Below are positions 15,732 through 23,970 of a DNA stretch of 49,410 bases, piece by piece. The position numbers and the translations under genes were made by a program. This DNA is from JBCCGG01 sp039029395. GTDB taxonomy: Bacteria; Pseudomonadota; Alphaproteobacteria; Kiloniellales; JAKSDN01. The DNA lies in NCBI GenBank assembly GCA_039029395.1, contig JBCCGG010000044.1:1-49410 (forward strand). The letters are read 5' to 3'. The notes beneath the pieces are model-generated. The model was not told the origin of the DNA. It saw only the letters and a program-made list of their open reading frames with translations, and made no database searches. How positions within the stretch are numbered: the stretch's first letter is position 1; every line of letters begins with the position of its first letter.

Positions 15732-16814
15732 ATGGAGCACGGCTTGAAGACCGGCGACAGCGCCACCACGCTGCAACAGCTGAACGAGCGCTCGCGCGAG
15801 ATTTTGCGCCATATAGTCGACGCCTACGTGGAGACCGGGGCGCCGATCGGTTCGCGCACCCTATCTCGTAAGCTCGGTCTAGGCCTCTCGCCGGCAACCA
15901 TTCGAAATGTAATGGCAGATCTCGAGGAGATGGGTCTGCTGTTCGCGCCCCACACCTCGGCCGGTCGCCTGCCGACCGACCTCGGTCTCAGGCTGTTCGT
16001 ACAGGGGCTCTTGGAGCATGGCAATCTCACCAGCGAAGAACAGAAGCTGATCGAGAGCCAGTGCGCGGCCGGCGGCCGTTCCATGCCCCAGGTGCTCGAA
16101 CAGATCTCCTTTATGCTCTCCGACCTGTCACACTGCGCCGGCCTGGTGGTTGCACCAAAGGCGGAATCACCGCTCAAGCATATCGAGTTCGTCTCGCTCG
16201 GGCCCGGGCGCGCGCTGGTGGTTATGGTCTCGGCATCGGGCGTGGTCGAGAATCGGATCATTGACGTGCCGCGTGGCCTGCCGGCCTCGTCCCTCGTGGA
16301 GGCCAGCAATTATGTCTCCTCCCGCCTGGTCGGCCGCACTATCGGCGAGGCGGCTGCCGAGATACGGCGGGAGCTGAGCGAGCAGCGTGCCGAGCTGGAC
16401 GGCCTAACCAGCCGCGTGGTCGAGCAGGGCCTGGCGACCTGGGGCGGCGAGGGCCCCGACCGGGCGCTCATAGTACGCGGCCAGGCACAGTTGCTGGATG
16501 ACATCACGGCCATCGAGGACCTGGAGCGGATTCGCCAGCTGTTCGGGGCGCTTGAGACCAAAGAGACGCTATTGGATTTGCTTGGCCTTGCCGACTTGGC
16601 GGAAGGCGTGCAGATCTTCATCGGCTCGGAGAACGAGCTGTTCGGTTTGGCCGGTTGCTCGATGATCGTGGCGCCCTATGGCGGCAAGGATCAAAGCCTG
16701 GTCGGCGCGATCGGCGTGATCGGTCCGACGCGCATCGACTACGCGCGCATTATTCCAATGGTCGACTACACAGCCAAGATGGTCGGCCGCCTGATCGGCG
16801 GCGAATCGACCTAG
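15732..16814 (+). CDS. hrcA: Heat-inducible transcription repressor HrcA
   Basis: A 360-residue DNA-binding repressor that represses chaperone genes through CIRCE inverted repeats and is released when GroEL is occupied. The winged-helix region (about 15-85) contains LNERSREILRHIVDAYVETG, PIGSRTLSRKLGLGLSPATI and SAGRLPTDLGLRLFV, typical of HrcA. The GAF-like core ends with MIVAPYGGKD and GVIGPTRIDYARIIPMVDY, conserved signatures. The ATG at 15732 has AGGG six bases upstream. GrpE follows 21-30 bases downstream, the usual pairing. I saw no CIRCE element anywhere in the window, so its targets (probably groESL) lie elsewhere. Confidence 0.96.
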   Translation: MEHGLKTGDSATTLQQLNERSREILRHIVDAYVETGAPIGSRTLSRKLGLGLSPATIRNVMADLEEMGLLFAPHTSAGRLPTDLGLRLFVQGLLEHGNLTSEEQKLIESQCAAGGRSMPQVLEQISFMLSDLSHCAGLVVAPKAESPLKHIEFVSLGPGRALVVMVSASGVVENRIIDVPRGLPASSLVEASNYVSSRLVGRTIGEAAAEIRRELSEQRAELDGLTSRVVEQGLATWGGEGPDRALIVRGQAQLLDDITAIEDLERIRQLFGALETKETLLDLLGLADLAEGVQIFIGSENELFGLAGCSMIVAPYGGKDQSLVGAIGVIGPTRIDYARIIPMVDYTAKMVGRLIGGEST

Positions 16815-16844
16815 AAGGCCTTCAAGAGGAGCAGTTTGCAGCCA

Positions 16845-17537
16845 ATGACAAAAGCCAAAGGTAAACCGGAGGCCAAGGCGCCAGAGCCCGAGGATCAGAA
16901 GATCCCGGCGGAGGAGCTGATCTCCGAGGACGACATCGAGCTCGATATCCCACCTGCCCCGGACGAGGCCGCGCAGTCGCCGACGATCGAGAGTATGGCC
17001 CTCCAGCTGGCCGAGAAGGATTCCGAGATCGGCGAACTGAAGGATCAGCTGCTGCGGACCTTGGCGGAGGCTGAAAACGTGCGCCGCCGGGCAGATCGGG
17101 ACCGCCAGGACGCGGCCAAGTACGCTGCCGCGCCGCTCGCCCGCGACCTTCTCGCGGTGGCCGATAACTTGGCACGAGCGATCCAAAGCTTACGCAAGGA
17201 TAGCGCCGAGGACGACAAGATTGCCAGCTTGCTGGCCGGCGTCGAGCTGACCCAGAAGGAGCTGTTGAACGCTTTCGACAAGCACAACATCTCCAAGGTC
17301 GATCCGATCGGCGAGCGGCTCGACCCACATCGCCACGAGGCGATGTTCGAGGTGCCCCATGAAACGGCACCCCACGGCACGGTGGTTCAGGTGATCGAGC
17401 CGGGCTATCTGCTGCACGACCGCTTGCTGCGCCCGGCCAGGGTCGGCGTTGCCAAGGCACTGCCCAAGGCGGCGGAGCCGAAGACGCCCGAAGAGAATCA
17501 GGGCGAAGACGAGCCGAAGCTCAAGTCATCCGCCTGA
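16845..17537 (+). CDS. grpE: GrpE, DnaK nucleotide exchange factor
   Basis: A protein of about 230 residues that dimerises and opens the DnaK nucleotide pocket to release ADP. The N-terminal 50 residues are acidic and disordered; a long coiled coil follows (LAEKDSEIGELKDQLLRTLA, then NVRRRADRDRQDAAKYA). The C-terminal beta domain carries DPHRHEAMFEVPHE and VVQVIEPGYLLHDRLLRPA, the family signature. Start choice is uncertain: ATG at 16845 lies 13 bases after AGGAG, while a TTG at 16836 lies 4 bases after it and adds three residues. It is probably co-transcribed with hrcA and converges on the DUF1848 gene 18 bases away. Confidence 0.94.
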   Translation: MTKAKGKPEAKAPEPEDQKIPAEELISEDDIELDIPPAPDEAAQSPTIESMALQLAEKDSEIGELKDQLLRTLAEAENVRRRADRDRQDAAKYAAAPLARDLLAVADNLARAIQSLRKDSAEDDKIASLLAGVELTQKELLNAFDKHNISKVDPIGERLDPHRHEAMFEVPHETAPHGTVVQVIEPGYLLHDRLLRPARVGVAKALPKAAEPKTPEENQGEDEPKLKSSA

Positions 17538-17555
17538 TCGGCGATTGCCTTCAAG

Positions 17556-18470
17556 CTATCCCAGCCGCTCAGCCACCGGATCGTGCGCGCGCTGCTTGCG
17601 CTTGCCGAGGCTCTGGCTGCGCACGGCGTAGCAGTAGACGCAGCCGTGAGCACAGGTGTCGTAGGCGCCGATATCCTTTGATTGGGCGCAGAGGCAGCCC
17701 GGTCGATTGCCCCGAATTCTTGCCGAGATGGAACGGCCGGCGACAGCTGACAGTCGCTCGCCATCGATGCAGCGTGCTGGGGTTAGAGATGCCGACAGTA
17801 GATCTGGCTGACTGCACAGGCTGGGGGTCATGCCGTGTTGCCGGGCGGTCTCTGCCAGGCTCGTCAAGAGCGTTGCTTTGACCTCCGGCTCCGCATCCCA
17901 CCAGGTAAAGCCGTGGTCTCGCGCGGCCCGCTCGCTGTTGCGCCTGGTCTTGGCATAGATCTGGGCAAAGGACAGCACGACCTCGTCGCAGGCGCCGGCC
18001 AACTCGTCAGCCAAGCGCTCGAACTGGCTCAAATGCCATGCGGGCGGTGTCAGACTGGTCAGAAAGACCGGATCGTAGCGCCAGACGACCGCCTTTGGCC
18101 CATAGCGCCGGGCCAGCTCCCGGACAGCCGCTATGGCCCGTTTGCCCTCGATCACCGAGCGCTCGAGGGGCCGCGGATAGCCGGTGATGGTGTACTGCAC
18201 GACGAAGGGCGTGCCGCGGCGGCTGAGGGCTTCCAAGACCGGGGTGAACGGCAGGCTGTTCCGGGTCCAGAACACGAAGCCCTGGACCGCTTCCGCGTCA
18301 AGCCGGACCAGACTTTCCGGCCCGCCGTAAGGATTGGCGACCCGGCAAAAACCGGCCTCCAGGCGGGCCTGAAACCAGTCGCCGTAGAACGCCGGGATGT
18401 CCGTGCGGTAGCTGGCTGAGATGATCACCGTACGACCCGAATCAGTGAGTCTCGCCGCTGTCGTCGGCAT
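17556..18470 (-). CDS. DUF1848 family protein (C-terminal Cys cluster)
   Basis: A 304-residue protein of the DUF1848 family. It opens with VIISASYRTDIPAFYGDWF and contains FVFWTRNSLPF and VVWRYDPVFLT, a TIM-barrel-like layout. The C-terminus has a cysteine cluster, GCLCAQSKDIGAYDTCAHGC followed by VYCYA, likely to hold an iron-sulfur cluster. The family is related to radical SAM/spore photoproduct lyase-like proteins, but no function is assigned. The ATG at 18470 has AAGGCGGGG upstream and overlaps the preceding small gene by 29 bases; a GTG at 18428 would start directly at IISASY, as many homologues do. Converges with grpE. Confidence 0.82.
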   Translation of the reverse strand: MPTTAARLTDSGRTVIISASYRTDIPAFYGDWFQARLEAGFCRVANPYGGPESLVRLDAEAVQGFVFWTRNSLPFTPVLEALSRRGTPFVVQYTITGYPRPLERSVIEGKRAIAAVRELARRYGPKAVVWRYDPVFLTSLTPPAWHLSQFERLADELAGACDEVVLSFAQIYAKTRRNSERAARDHGFTWWDAEPEVKATLLTSLAETARQHGMTPSLCSQPDLLSASLTPARCIDGERLSAVAGRSISARIRGNRPGCLCAQSKDIGAYDTCAHGCVYCYAVRSQSLGKRKQRAHDPVAERLG

Positions 18471-18708
18471 CGCGCCCCGCCTTTTCGCGACGGCGTTTTG
18501 CTTCGCGGCGTCCGAGCAGACGAAAAAACAAGTATAGCAGGGCCGAGGTCAGCGCTACCCCAGCCCCGACATTTTTGACGGCCTCGGAGCGCGCCAGGAG
18601 GTCGCCGGAGATCGACAGCAGCACGCCTGCGACCGTGCTGATTGCCAATACCACAAGGATCGCCCGGTGAATCCCGTCGCCGGGCTGTTTGAGGGGGTCT
18701 CGGGCCAT
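18442..18708 (-). CDS. Small two-helix membrane protein, unknown
   Basis: An 88-residue hypothetical protein. Two hydrophobic segments are visible: IHRAILVVLAISTVAGVLL (about 13-31) and VGAGVALTSALLYLFFRLLG (about 47-66). They are followed by a very basic tail (RREAKRRREKAGRDADD), which suggests a hairpin in the inner membrane with both ends in the cytosol. It is read divergently from dnaK and its last 29 bases overlap the DUF1848 start region. I do not recognise a family. The ATG at 18708 is the first in frame. It could be a short conserved hypothetical of the lineage. Confidence 0.62.
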   Translation of the reverse strand: MARDPLKQPGDGIHRAILVVLAISTVAGVLLSISGDLLARSEAVKNVGAGVALTSALLYLFFRLLGRREAKRRREKAGRDADDSGETH

Positions 18709-18809
18709 ATCTTAGCCTAACACCATAAAGGTCATCGTTCTGCCCGCCGCAAATCGGCTTATGGTTAAGATTTGGTTGAGAATGATAGTCTATTTGAGGG
18801 GGTTGGTGG

Positions 18810-18840
18810 CTTGCAGCGCGGCTCAAGGTGCCTATATATC
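18810..18840 (+). promoter_or_regulatory. RpoH-type heat-shock promoter of dnaK
   Basis: CTTG (18810-18813), 17 bases, then CCTATATATC (18831-18840). This matches the alphaproteobacterial heat-shock consensus described for Agrobacterium, CTTG-N16-18-CYTATNTNNG, at every specified base except the last. Transcription would begin near 18846, leaving a 5' untranslated leader of about 95 bases before the dnaK ATG at 18942, which is preceded by AAGGGG. Confidence 0.78.
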
Positions 18841-18941
18841 CCGCGAAGCCTCACGGCAACGTGATTCCAACCGTTTAGGGACCCGGTGGCGGCGCTTGCA
18901 AGCAAGGCCGCCCGGCTGGTCTGCTGTATAAGGGGATCGAC

Positions 18942-20888
18942 ATGAGTAAAGTGATCGGTATCGACCTCGGCACCACCAACTCCTGTGTCGCGGTCATGGA
19001 CGGCAAGGACCCCAAGGTCATCGAAAATGCCGAGGGTATGCGCACCACGCCCTCGATGGTCGCTTTCAGCGATTCTGCCGAGCGACTGGTCGGCCAGCCT
19101 GCCAAGCGCCAGGCGGTGACCAATCCAGAGAACACCCTGTTCGCCATCAAGCGCCTGATAGGCCGCGGCTACGACGATCCGATGACCAAGAAGGATCTCG
19201 AGCTGGTGCCTTACAAGATTATCAAGGCCGACAACAACGACGCTTGGGTCGAGGCAAACGGCAAGAAGTACAGCCCGAGCCAGATCTCGGCCTTCATCCT
19301 GCAAAAGATGAAAGAGGACGCCGAGTCCTACCTGGGCGAGAACGTCACGCAAGCGGTCATCACCGTGCCGGCCTACTTCAACGACTCCCAGCGCCAAGCG
19401 ACCAAGGACGCCGGCAAGATTGCCGGTCTCGAGGTGCTCAGGATCATCAACGAGCCGACCGCGGCCGCGCTCGCCTACGGGCTTGAGAAGAAGAGCGGTG
19501 GCACCATCGCGGTCTACGACTTGGGTGGCGGCACCTTTGATATCTCGGTGCTTGAGATCGGCGACGGCGTGTTCGAGGTCAAATCGACCAACGGCGACAC
19601 CTTCCTGGGTGGCGAAGACTTCGATAAGCGGGTCATCGACTACCTGGCCGAAGAGTTCAAGAAGGAGCAAGGCATCGACCTGCGCGGCGACCGCCTTGCC
19701 TTGCAGCGCCTCAAGGAGGCGGCCGAGAAGGCCAAGATCGAGCTCTCCTCGGCCCAGGCAACAGAGGTCAACCTGCCCTTCATTACGGCCGATCAGAGCG
19801 GCCCCAAGCACCTCACCATGAAGCTGACCCGGGCCAAGCTCGAGGCGCTGGTCGAGGACCTGATCCAGAAAACCATGGGCCCGGTCAAATCGGCCATGAA
19901 GGACGCCGGCCTCTCGCCTGGCGAGATCAACGAGGTCATTTTGGTCGGCGGCATGACCCGCATGCCGCGTATCATCGAGACGGTGAAGAGCTTCTTCGGG
20001 CGCGAGCCGCACCGGGGCGTCAACCCGGACGAGGTGGTCGCTATGGGCGCGGCGATCCAGGCCGGCGTGCTGCAGGGCGACGTCAAGGACGTGCTGCTGC
20101 TCGACGTCACGCCCTTGTCGCTCGGTATCGAGACCTTGGGCGGCGTCTTCACCAAGCTGATCGACCGTAACACGACGATCCCGACCAAGAAGAGCCAGGT
20201 GTTCTCCACCGCCGAGGACAACCAACAGGCGGTGACCATCCGCGTGTTCCAGGGTGAGCGCGAGATGGCGGCCGACAACAAGCTGCTCGGCCAGTTCGAC
20301 CTGGTCGGCATTCCTCCGGCTCCGCGCGGTCTGCCTCAGGTCGAGGTCACCTTCGACATCGACGCCAACGGTATCGTCAACGTCTCGGCCAAGGACAAGG
20401 CAACCAACAAGGAGCAAGCGATCCGCATCCAGGCCTCCGGTGGCCTCAGCGACAACGACATCGAGCAGATGGTCAAGGACGCCGAGGAGCACGCCGAGGA
20501 GGATAAGAAGCGGCGCGAGCTGGTCGAAGCCAAGAACCAAGGCGAGGCCTTGATCCACACCACCGAGCGCACCCTCTCGGAGTCCGGCGATAAGATTGGC
20601 GACGAGCACAAGGCGCCAGTCGAGGCGGCCATCGAGGAGCTACGTGGCGCGCTTCAGGGCGAGGACGTGGACGACATCAAGGCGAAGACCGAAGCCCTGG
20701 CGCAGGTCGCCATGAAGCTTGGCGAACAGCTCTATCAAGCCGGTGACGCCGGCGGTCCGGATGACGCCGCAGGCCCCGGCCCGGATGCCGGCGGTGACGC
20801 CGGCGGAGCCTCTGGCGGCAGCGACGAAAACGTTGTCGACGCCGACTTCGAGGAGGTCGACGACGACAAGAAGGGCAAGAGCGCCTGA
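18942..20888 (+). CDS. dnaK: Molecular chaperone DnaK (Hsp70)
   Basis: A 648-residue Hsp70. The nucleotide-binding domain opens IGIDLGTTNSCVAVMDG and has VPAYFNDSQRQATKDAG, IINEPTAAALAYGL, VYDLGGGTFDISVLEI and LVGGMTRMPRI. The substrate-binding domain begins after the DVTPLSLGIETLGG linker region, and the helical lid ends in a Gly/Asp-rich tail with the EEVD motif near the end. It acts with DnaJ and GrpE to fold and disaggregate proteins. It has a heat-shock promoter upstream and a large hairpin between it and dnaJ. All landmarks are intact. Confidence 0.98.
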   Translation: MSKVIGIDLGTTNSCVAVMDGKDPKVIENAEGMRTTPSMVAFSDSAERLVGQPAKRQAVTNPENTLFAIKRLIGRGYDDPMTKKDLELVPYKIIKADNNDAWVEANGKKYSPSQISAFILQKMKEDAESYLGENVTQAVITVPAYFNDSQRQATKDAGKIAGLEVLRIINEPTAAALAYGLEKKSGGTIAVYDLGGGTFDISVLEIGDGVFEVKSTNGDTFLGGEDFDKRVIDYLAEEFKKEQGIDLRGDRLALQRLKEAAEKAKIELSSAQATEVNLPFITADQSGPKHLTMKLTRAKLEALVEDLIQKTMGPVKSAMKDAGLSPGEINEVILVGGMTRMPRIIETVKSFFGREPHRGVNPDEVVAMGAAIQAGVLQGDVKDVLLLDVTPLSLGIETLGGVFTKLIDRNTTIPTKKSQVFSTAEDNQQAVTIRVFQGEREMAADNKLLGQFDLVGIPPAPRGLPQVEVTFDIDANGIVNVSAKDKATNKEQAIRIQASGGLSDNDIEQMVKDAEEHAEEDKKRRELVEAKNQGEALIHTTERTLSESGDKIGDEHKAPVEAAIEELRGALQGEDVDDIKAKTEALAQVAMKLGEQLYQAGDAGGPDDAAGPGPDAGGDAGGASGGSDENVVDADFEEVDDDKKGKSA

Positions 20889-20901
20889 TTGTACAGAGCA
20901 T

Positions 20902-20947
20902 GAGGGTCGGAAGACCTTGGCGCAGTTCAGCCAGGGCTCCGACCCTC
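20902..20947 (+). other. Long two-part stem-loop between dnaK and dnaJ
   Basis: GAGGGTCGGA (20902-20911) pairs perfectly with TCCGACCCTC (20938-20947). Inside it CCTTGGC (20915-20921) pairs with GCCAGGG (20930-20936), allowing one G-T pair, around an 8-base loop. No T run follows, so it is unlikely to be a full terminator. In an mRNA it could protect the dnaK 3' end, be a processing site, or attenuate dnaJ relative to dnaK. Confidence 0.7.
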
Positions 20948-20996
20948 GTTCCATTGACCGCCCGGTGAGCGGGTAGTAGAGGCCGAGTCACTGTCG

Positions 20997-22133
20997 ATGG
21001 CCAAGCAGGACTATTACGAAACCCTCGGCGTCAGCAAGAATGCCACTGACCAGGAGCTGAAGAGCGCCTACCGTAAGCTGGCCATGAAGTGCCACCCGGA
21101 CCGCAATCCGGGCGACTCCAAGGCCGAGCAACGCTTCAAGGACTTGAGCGAAGCCTACGGGGTCCTCAAGGACAAGGAGAAGCGCGCGACCTACGACCGA
21201 TTCGGGCACGCCGCGTTCGAGAACGGCGGCGGTGGCGGGCGCGGCCAGGCGGGCTTCGATTTTAACTTTGCGAGCGGCTTCGCCGACATTTTCGACGAGA
21301 TGTTCGGCGAGTTCGGCGGTGGCCGGCGCGGCGGCGGACCGAGCCGGGGCGCTGATCTGCGCTACAACATGCAGGTTTCGCTCGAAGAGGCCTTCAACGG
21401 CAAGAGCGCCCAGATTCGCGTGCCGACCAGCGTCGCTTGCGACGCTTGCAACGGTTCGGGCGCCGAGCCGGGTAGTTCGCCGACCACCTGCTCGACCTGC
21501 CAGGGCCGAGGCCGGGTGCGCGCTCAGCAGGGGTTCTTTTCGATTGAGCGCACCTGCCCAACTTGTCATGGCCAGGGTCAGGTGATCGACGATCCTTGTC
21601 GGGCCTGCGACGGGCATGGGCGGGTGCACAAGGAAAAGACGCTCCAAGTCAACATTCCCGCGGGCGTCGAAGACGGCACCCGTATTCGGCTCGCCGGCGA
21701 GGGCGAAGCCGGTCTGCGCGGCGCCGCGCCCGGTGATTTGTACATCTTCCTTTCGATCGACCCACACCGCCTGTTCCGGCGTCAGGCTGCCAACACCTAC
21801 TGCCAAGTGCCGATTCCGATGACCACGGCAGCCCTCGGCGGCTCGATCGAGGTGCCGACCATCGATGGTTCCAGGGCTCGGCTCTCGATCAAGGCCGGCA
21901 CACAATCCGGCCAGCAATTCCGCCTGAGGGGCAAAGGGATGAGCGTGCTGCGCAGCCCCTCGCGCGGCGATCACTATATCGAGGTCCAGGTCGAGACCCC
22001 GGTCAATCTGACCAAGCGCCAGCAGGAACTCTTGCGCGAGTTCAGTGAGGAATCCGATGACCGGCAAACGCACCCGGAATCGGAGGGTTTCTTCTCCAAG
22101 GTCAAGGAATTCTGGGAAGACCTGACGGACTAG
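20997..22133 (+). CDS. dnaJ: Chaperone protein DnaJ (Hsp40)
   Basis: A 378-residue class I J-protein. The J domain occupies about 1-70 with the HPD triad at 33-35, followed by a Gly/Phe-rich linker (ENGGGGGRGQAGFDF). The zinc-finger domain has four CxxCxGxG repeats: CDACNGSG, CSTCQGRG, CPTCHGQG and CRACDGHG. The C-terminal substrate-binding domains follow (RIRLAGEGEAGLRG, FRLRGKGMSVLRS). It stimulates DnaK ATP hydrolysis. It lies 108 bases after dnaK, across the stem-loop, and 42 bases before dapB. ATG at 20997. Confidence 0.98.
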   Translation: MAKQDYYETLGVSKNATDQELKSAYRKLAMKCHPDRNPGDSKAEQRFKDLSEAYGVLKDKEKRATYDRFGHAAFENGGGGGRGQAGFDFNFASGFADIFDEMFGEFGGGRRGGGPSRGADLRYNMQVSLEEAFNGKSAQIRVPTSVACDACNGSGAEPGSSPTTCSTCQGRGRVRAQQGFFSIERTCPTCHGQGQVIDDPCRACDGHGRVHKEKTLQVNIPAGVEDGTRIRLAGEGEAGLRGAAPGDLYIFLSIDPHRLFRRQAANTYCQVPIPMTTAALGGSIEVPTIDGSRARLSIKAGTQSGQQFRLRGKGMSVLRSPSRGDHYIEVQVETPVNLTKRQQELLREFSEESDDRQTHPESEGFFSKVKEFWEDLTD

Positions 22134-22175
22134 GCGCCATTGGGGCCGCAGTCGCGTCAAGAAGGGGGCACGATC

Positions 22176-22985
22176 ATGGATCCACTGGAGATCGGCGTGG
22201 TCGGCTGTGGTGGGGCGATGGGCCTCATCGTGGCACGCTTGGCGGCCGAGGGCGACGAGACGGCGCTTGCCGGCGGGGTCGAGCGGCCCGGCGCGGCGGT
22301 GGTCGGCCGGGACTTGGGCATGCTGACCGGACAAGGCGAAAGCGGCATCACCGTCGGCGACGACCCGGTTGCGCTCTTTGCTCGGGCCCAGGCGGTCATC
22401 GACTTCACCGCGCCCGCGGCGAGTGCCGCCTATGCCGAGTTGGCGGCGCAAAATCAGGTGATCCACGTGATCGGCACAACCGGCCTTGGCGACGAGGAGC
22501 TGGCGGCGATCGAGCGCGCCGCCCGCCATACGGCGATCGTGCTGGCGCCCAACATGAGCCTTGGTGTGACGCTCTTGACCGGTCTGGTTGAGCAGGTCGC
22601 CCGGTCGCTCGACGAGGACTATGATATCGAGGTGCTTGAGATGCACCACAGGCGCAAGGTCGACGCGCCATCGGGCACCGCGCTGGCGCTTGGCCGCGCG
22701 GCCGCTGCCGGGCGCCGGGTGGCGCTCGAGGAGGCAGCCCAGAAGGTGCGCGACGGCCACACGGGAGCCCGGAAGCGCGGCGATATCGGCTTCGCCACCC
22801 TGCGCGGCGGCGATGTGGTTGGCGACCATACGGTGATCTTCGCGGCCGAGGGCGAACGCCTCGAGTTGACCCACAAGGCCTCCAGTCGTGAGGTCTTCGC
22901 TCGGGGCGCGCTCAAGGCGGCGCTTTGGGCGCGCGACAAGGCGCCGGGCCTTTACGGCATGGGCGACGTGCTCGGCCTGTCCTGA
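22176..22985 (+). CDS. dapB: 4-hydroxy-tetrahydrodipicolinate reductase
   Basis: A 269-residue NAD(P)H-dependent reductase of the lysine/diaminopimelate pathway. The Rossmann motif is GVVGCGGAMG (residues 8-17). The family signatures VIDFTAPAA, VIGTTGLGD, APNMSLGVTLL and EMHHRRKVDAPSGTA are all present; the lysine and His-His of the last are catalytic. The ATG at 22176 has AAGGGGG seven bases upstream, which decides it over a TTG at 22140. DapB after dnaJ is common in alphaproteobacteria. Its last 34 bases overlap the end of the convergent LysR gene. Confidence 0.96.
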   Translation: MDPLEIGVVGCGGAMGLIVARLAAEGDETALAGGVERPGAAVVGRDLGMLTGQGESGITVGDDPVALFARAQAVIDFTAPAASAAYAELAAQNQVIHVIGTTGLGDEELAAIERAARHTAIVLAPNMSLGVTLLTGLVEQVARSLDEDYDIEVLEMHHRRKVDAPSGTALALGRAAAAGRRVALEEAAQKVRDGHTGARKRGDIGFATLRGGDVVGDHTVIFAAEGERLELTHKASSREVFARGALKAALWARDKAPGLYGMGDVLGLS

Positions 22986-23875
22986 TCCGCTTCGGCGGTC
23001 TGCAGCAACCATTTGGTGAAGCGCCGAATCTTCGGCAGCTCTGCGCGTGCTTTGGGGCAAACGATCCAATAGGCAAACTCGGCAGGTACAGCCTCGTTCA
23101 AGGGCCGCACCAAGCGGCCGGCGGCGAGATCCAGGGCCGCCAAGGCGCTGCGGGCGAGCGCGACCCCTTGGGCCGCAACGGCGGCGTCAATCGCTAGGCT
23201 CGTTTGATTGAACACCGGACCATGGTCGAGATCGATGCCTTCGAGGCCCGGCGCCGCGCGCTGGAGCCAATGGCCCCAGCCTTCTCGGCTGCGGTCTTGA
23301 ATCAGGACCTGGCGCGCGAGATCGGCCGGCGACTTGAGAGGCGGACCATTGGCCAGCAAGGCCGGGCTGCAGACCGGGAAGAGCTCCTCGCTGCAAAGCT
23401 TGGTGACAGCCAGTTCGGGCCAGGACCCGGTACCGTGGCGCACCGCCAGGTCGATACCGTCGCCGGCGAAGTCCACATGGGCCATCGCGGCGCTGATCCT
23501 GAGATCCAGATCCGGGTGGTCGGCCAAGAAGGCGCCGAGACGGGGCACCAGCCATTTGGTCGCGAAATTGGGCGAGACGCTCACGGTCAGCACCGTTGGC
23601 CGGCTGGTAGGCCGGATCGCCTCGGCCCCGGCGCGCAGTCGCTCGAGCGCCTCACGCACGAAAGGCAGATAGCTTTGGCCGGCCTGGGTTAGGGCTAGAC
23701 CACGACCTCGGCGGGCGAAGAGTGGCGTGCCGAGCCTTGCCTCCAGATCGCGGATCTGGTGGCTGATCGCCCCCTGGGTCAGATTTAGATCGCGCGCCGC
23801 GGCCGTGAAGTTGAGGCGGTTTGCGGCCGCCTCGAAGGCCCTAAGCGCCGCCGTGGAGGGTATTGTATCGATCAT
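22952..23875 (-). CDS. LysR-family transcriptional regulator (GcvA-like subgroup)
   Basis: A 307-residue LysR-type regulator. The N-terminal winged helix covers about 1-65 (ALRAFEAAANRLNFTAAARD then LNLTQGAISHQIRDLE). The effector domain has FATKWLVPRLGAFLADHPDL, AVRHGTGSWPEL and IDAAVAAQGVALARSAL, which place it near the GcvA group. It is divergent from the chrB-like/chrA genes, with two copies of a 25-base element in the 112-base spacer, one starting nine bases upstream of its own start codon. Autoregulation and control of the chromate genes are the natural inference. It is not next to glycine-cleavage genes, so a true gcvA role is unlikely. Confidence 0.9.
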   Translation of the reverse strand: MIDTIPSTAALRAFEAAANRLNFTAAARDLNLTQGAISHQIRDLEARLGTPLFARRGRGLALTQAGQSYLPFVREALERLRAGAEAIRPTSRPTVLTVSVSPNFATKWLVPRLGAFLADHPDLDLRISAAMAHVDFAGDGIDLAVRHGTGSWPELAVTKLCSEELFPVCSPALLANGPPLKSPADLARQVLIQDRSREGWGHWLQRAAPGLEGIDLDHGPVFNQTSLAIDAAVAAQGVALARSALAALDLAAGRLVRPLNEAVPAEFAYWIVCPKARAELPKIRRFTKWLLQTAEADQDRPSTSPMP

Positions 23876-23882
23876 TCTTAAT

Positions 23883-23907
23883 TATGAGAAATCCTCATCG
23901 AATGACA
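23883..23907. promoter_or_regulatory. LysR-type operator copy 1 (perfect palindrome)
   Basis: Contains ATGAG-AAATC-CTCAT (23884-23898), a perfect interrupted palindrome with the T-N11-A geometry of LysR boxes. The surrounding 25 bases match copy 2 (23946-23970) at 21 positions, in direct orientation and 63 bases away, about six helical turns. It sits in the predicted 5' leader of the regulator gene, nine bases from its start codon. Confidence 0.65.
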
Positions 23908-23911
23908 AAAT

Positions 23912-23935
23912 ATTGTAGCTTTTCAAGGGTACAAT
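23912..23935. promoter_or_regulatory. Overlapping divergent -10 elements between lysR and chr genes
   Basis: ATTGTA (23912-23917) and TACAAT (23930-23935) are exact reverse complements, so each strand carries a TACAAT -10 hexamer (five of six consensus bases). Neither has a good -35 at 17 bases, which fits regulator-dependent promoters. Predicted starts are near 23905 for the regulator and 23942 for the chr genes, between the two operator copies. Confidence 0.45.
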
Positions 23936-23945
23936 AACGGATCAC

Positions 23946-23970
23946 TATGAGAAATCCTATTCAAATGTCA
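23946..23970. promoter_or_regulatory. LysR-type operator copy 2 (degenerate)
   Basis: Begins TATGAGAAATCCT like copy 1, but the right half-site is CTATT instead of CTCAT, so the palindrome is imperfect. Ends 17 bases before the rhodanese-ChrB gene, close to or just downstream of the predicted transcription start. A perfect upstream site plus a degenerate promoter-proximal site is the usual LysR recognition/activation arrangement. Confidence 0.6.

Noticed and set aside
18765..20609. A 614-codon open frame on the minus strand opposite dnaK
   Set aside because: It is the antisense shadow of dnaK in a GC-rich genome. The dnaK protein is complete with all motifs and the antisense product resembles no family.
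20988..23069. A 693-codon minus-strand open frame across dnaJ and dapB
   Set aside because: It spans two well-defined genes on the other strand, is Arg/His/Ala biased and shows no domain; a codon-bias artefact.
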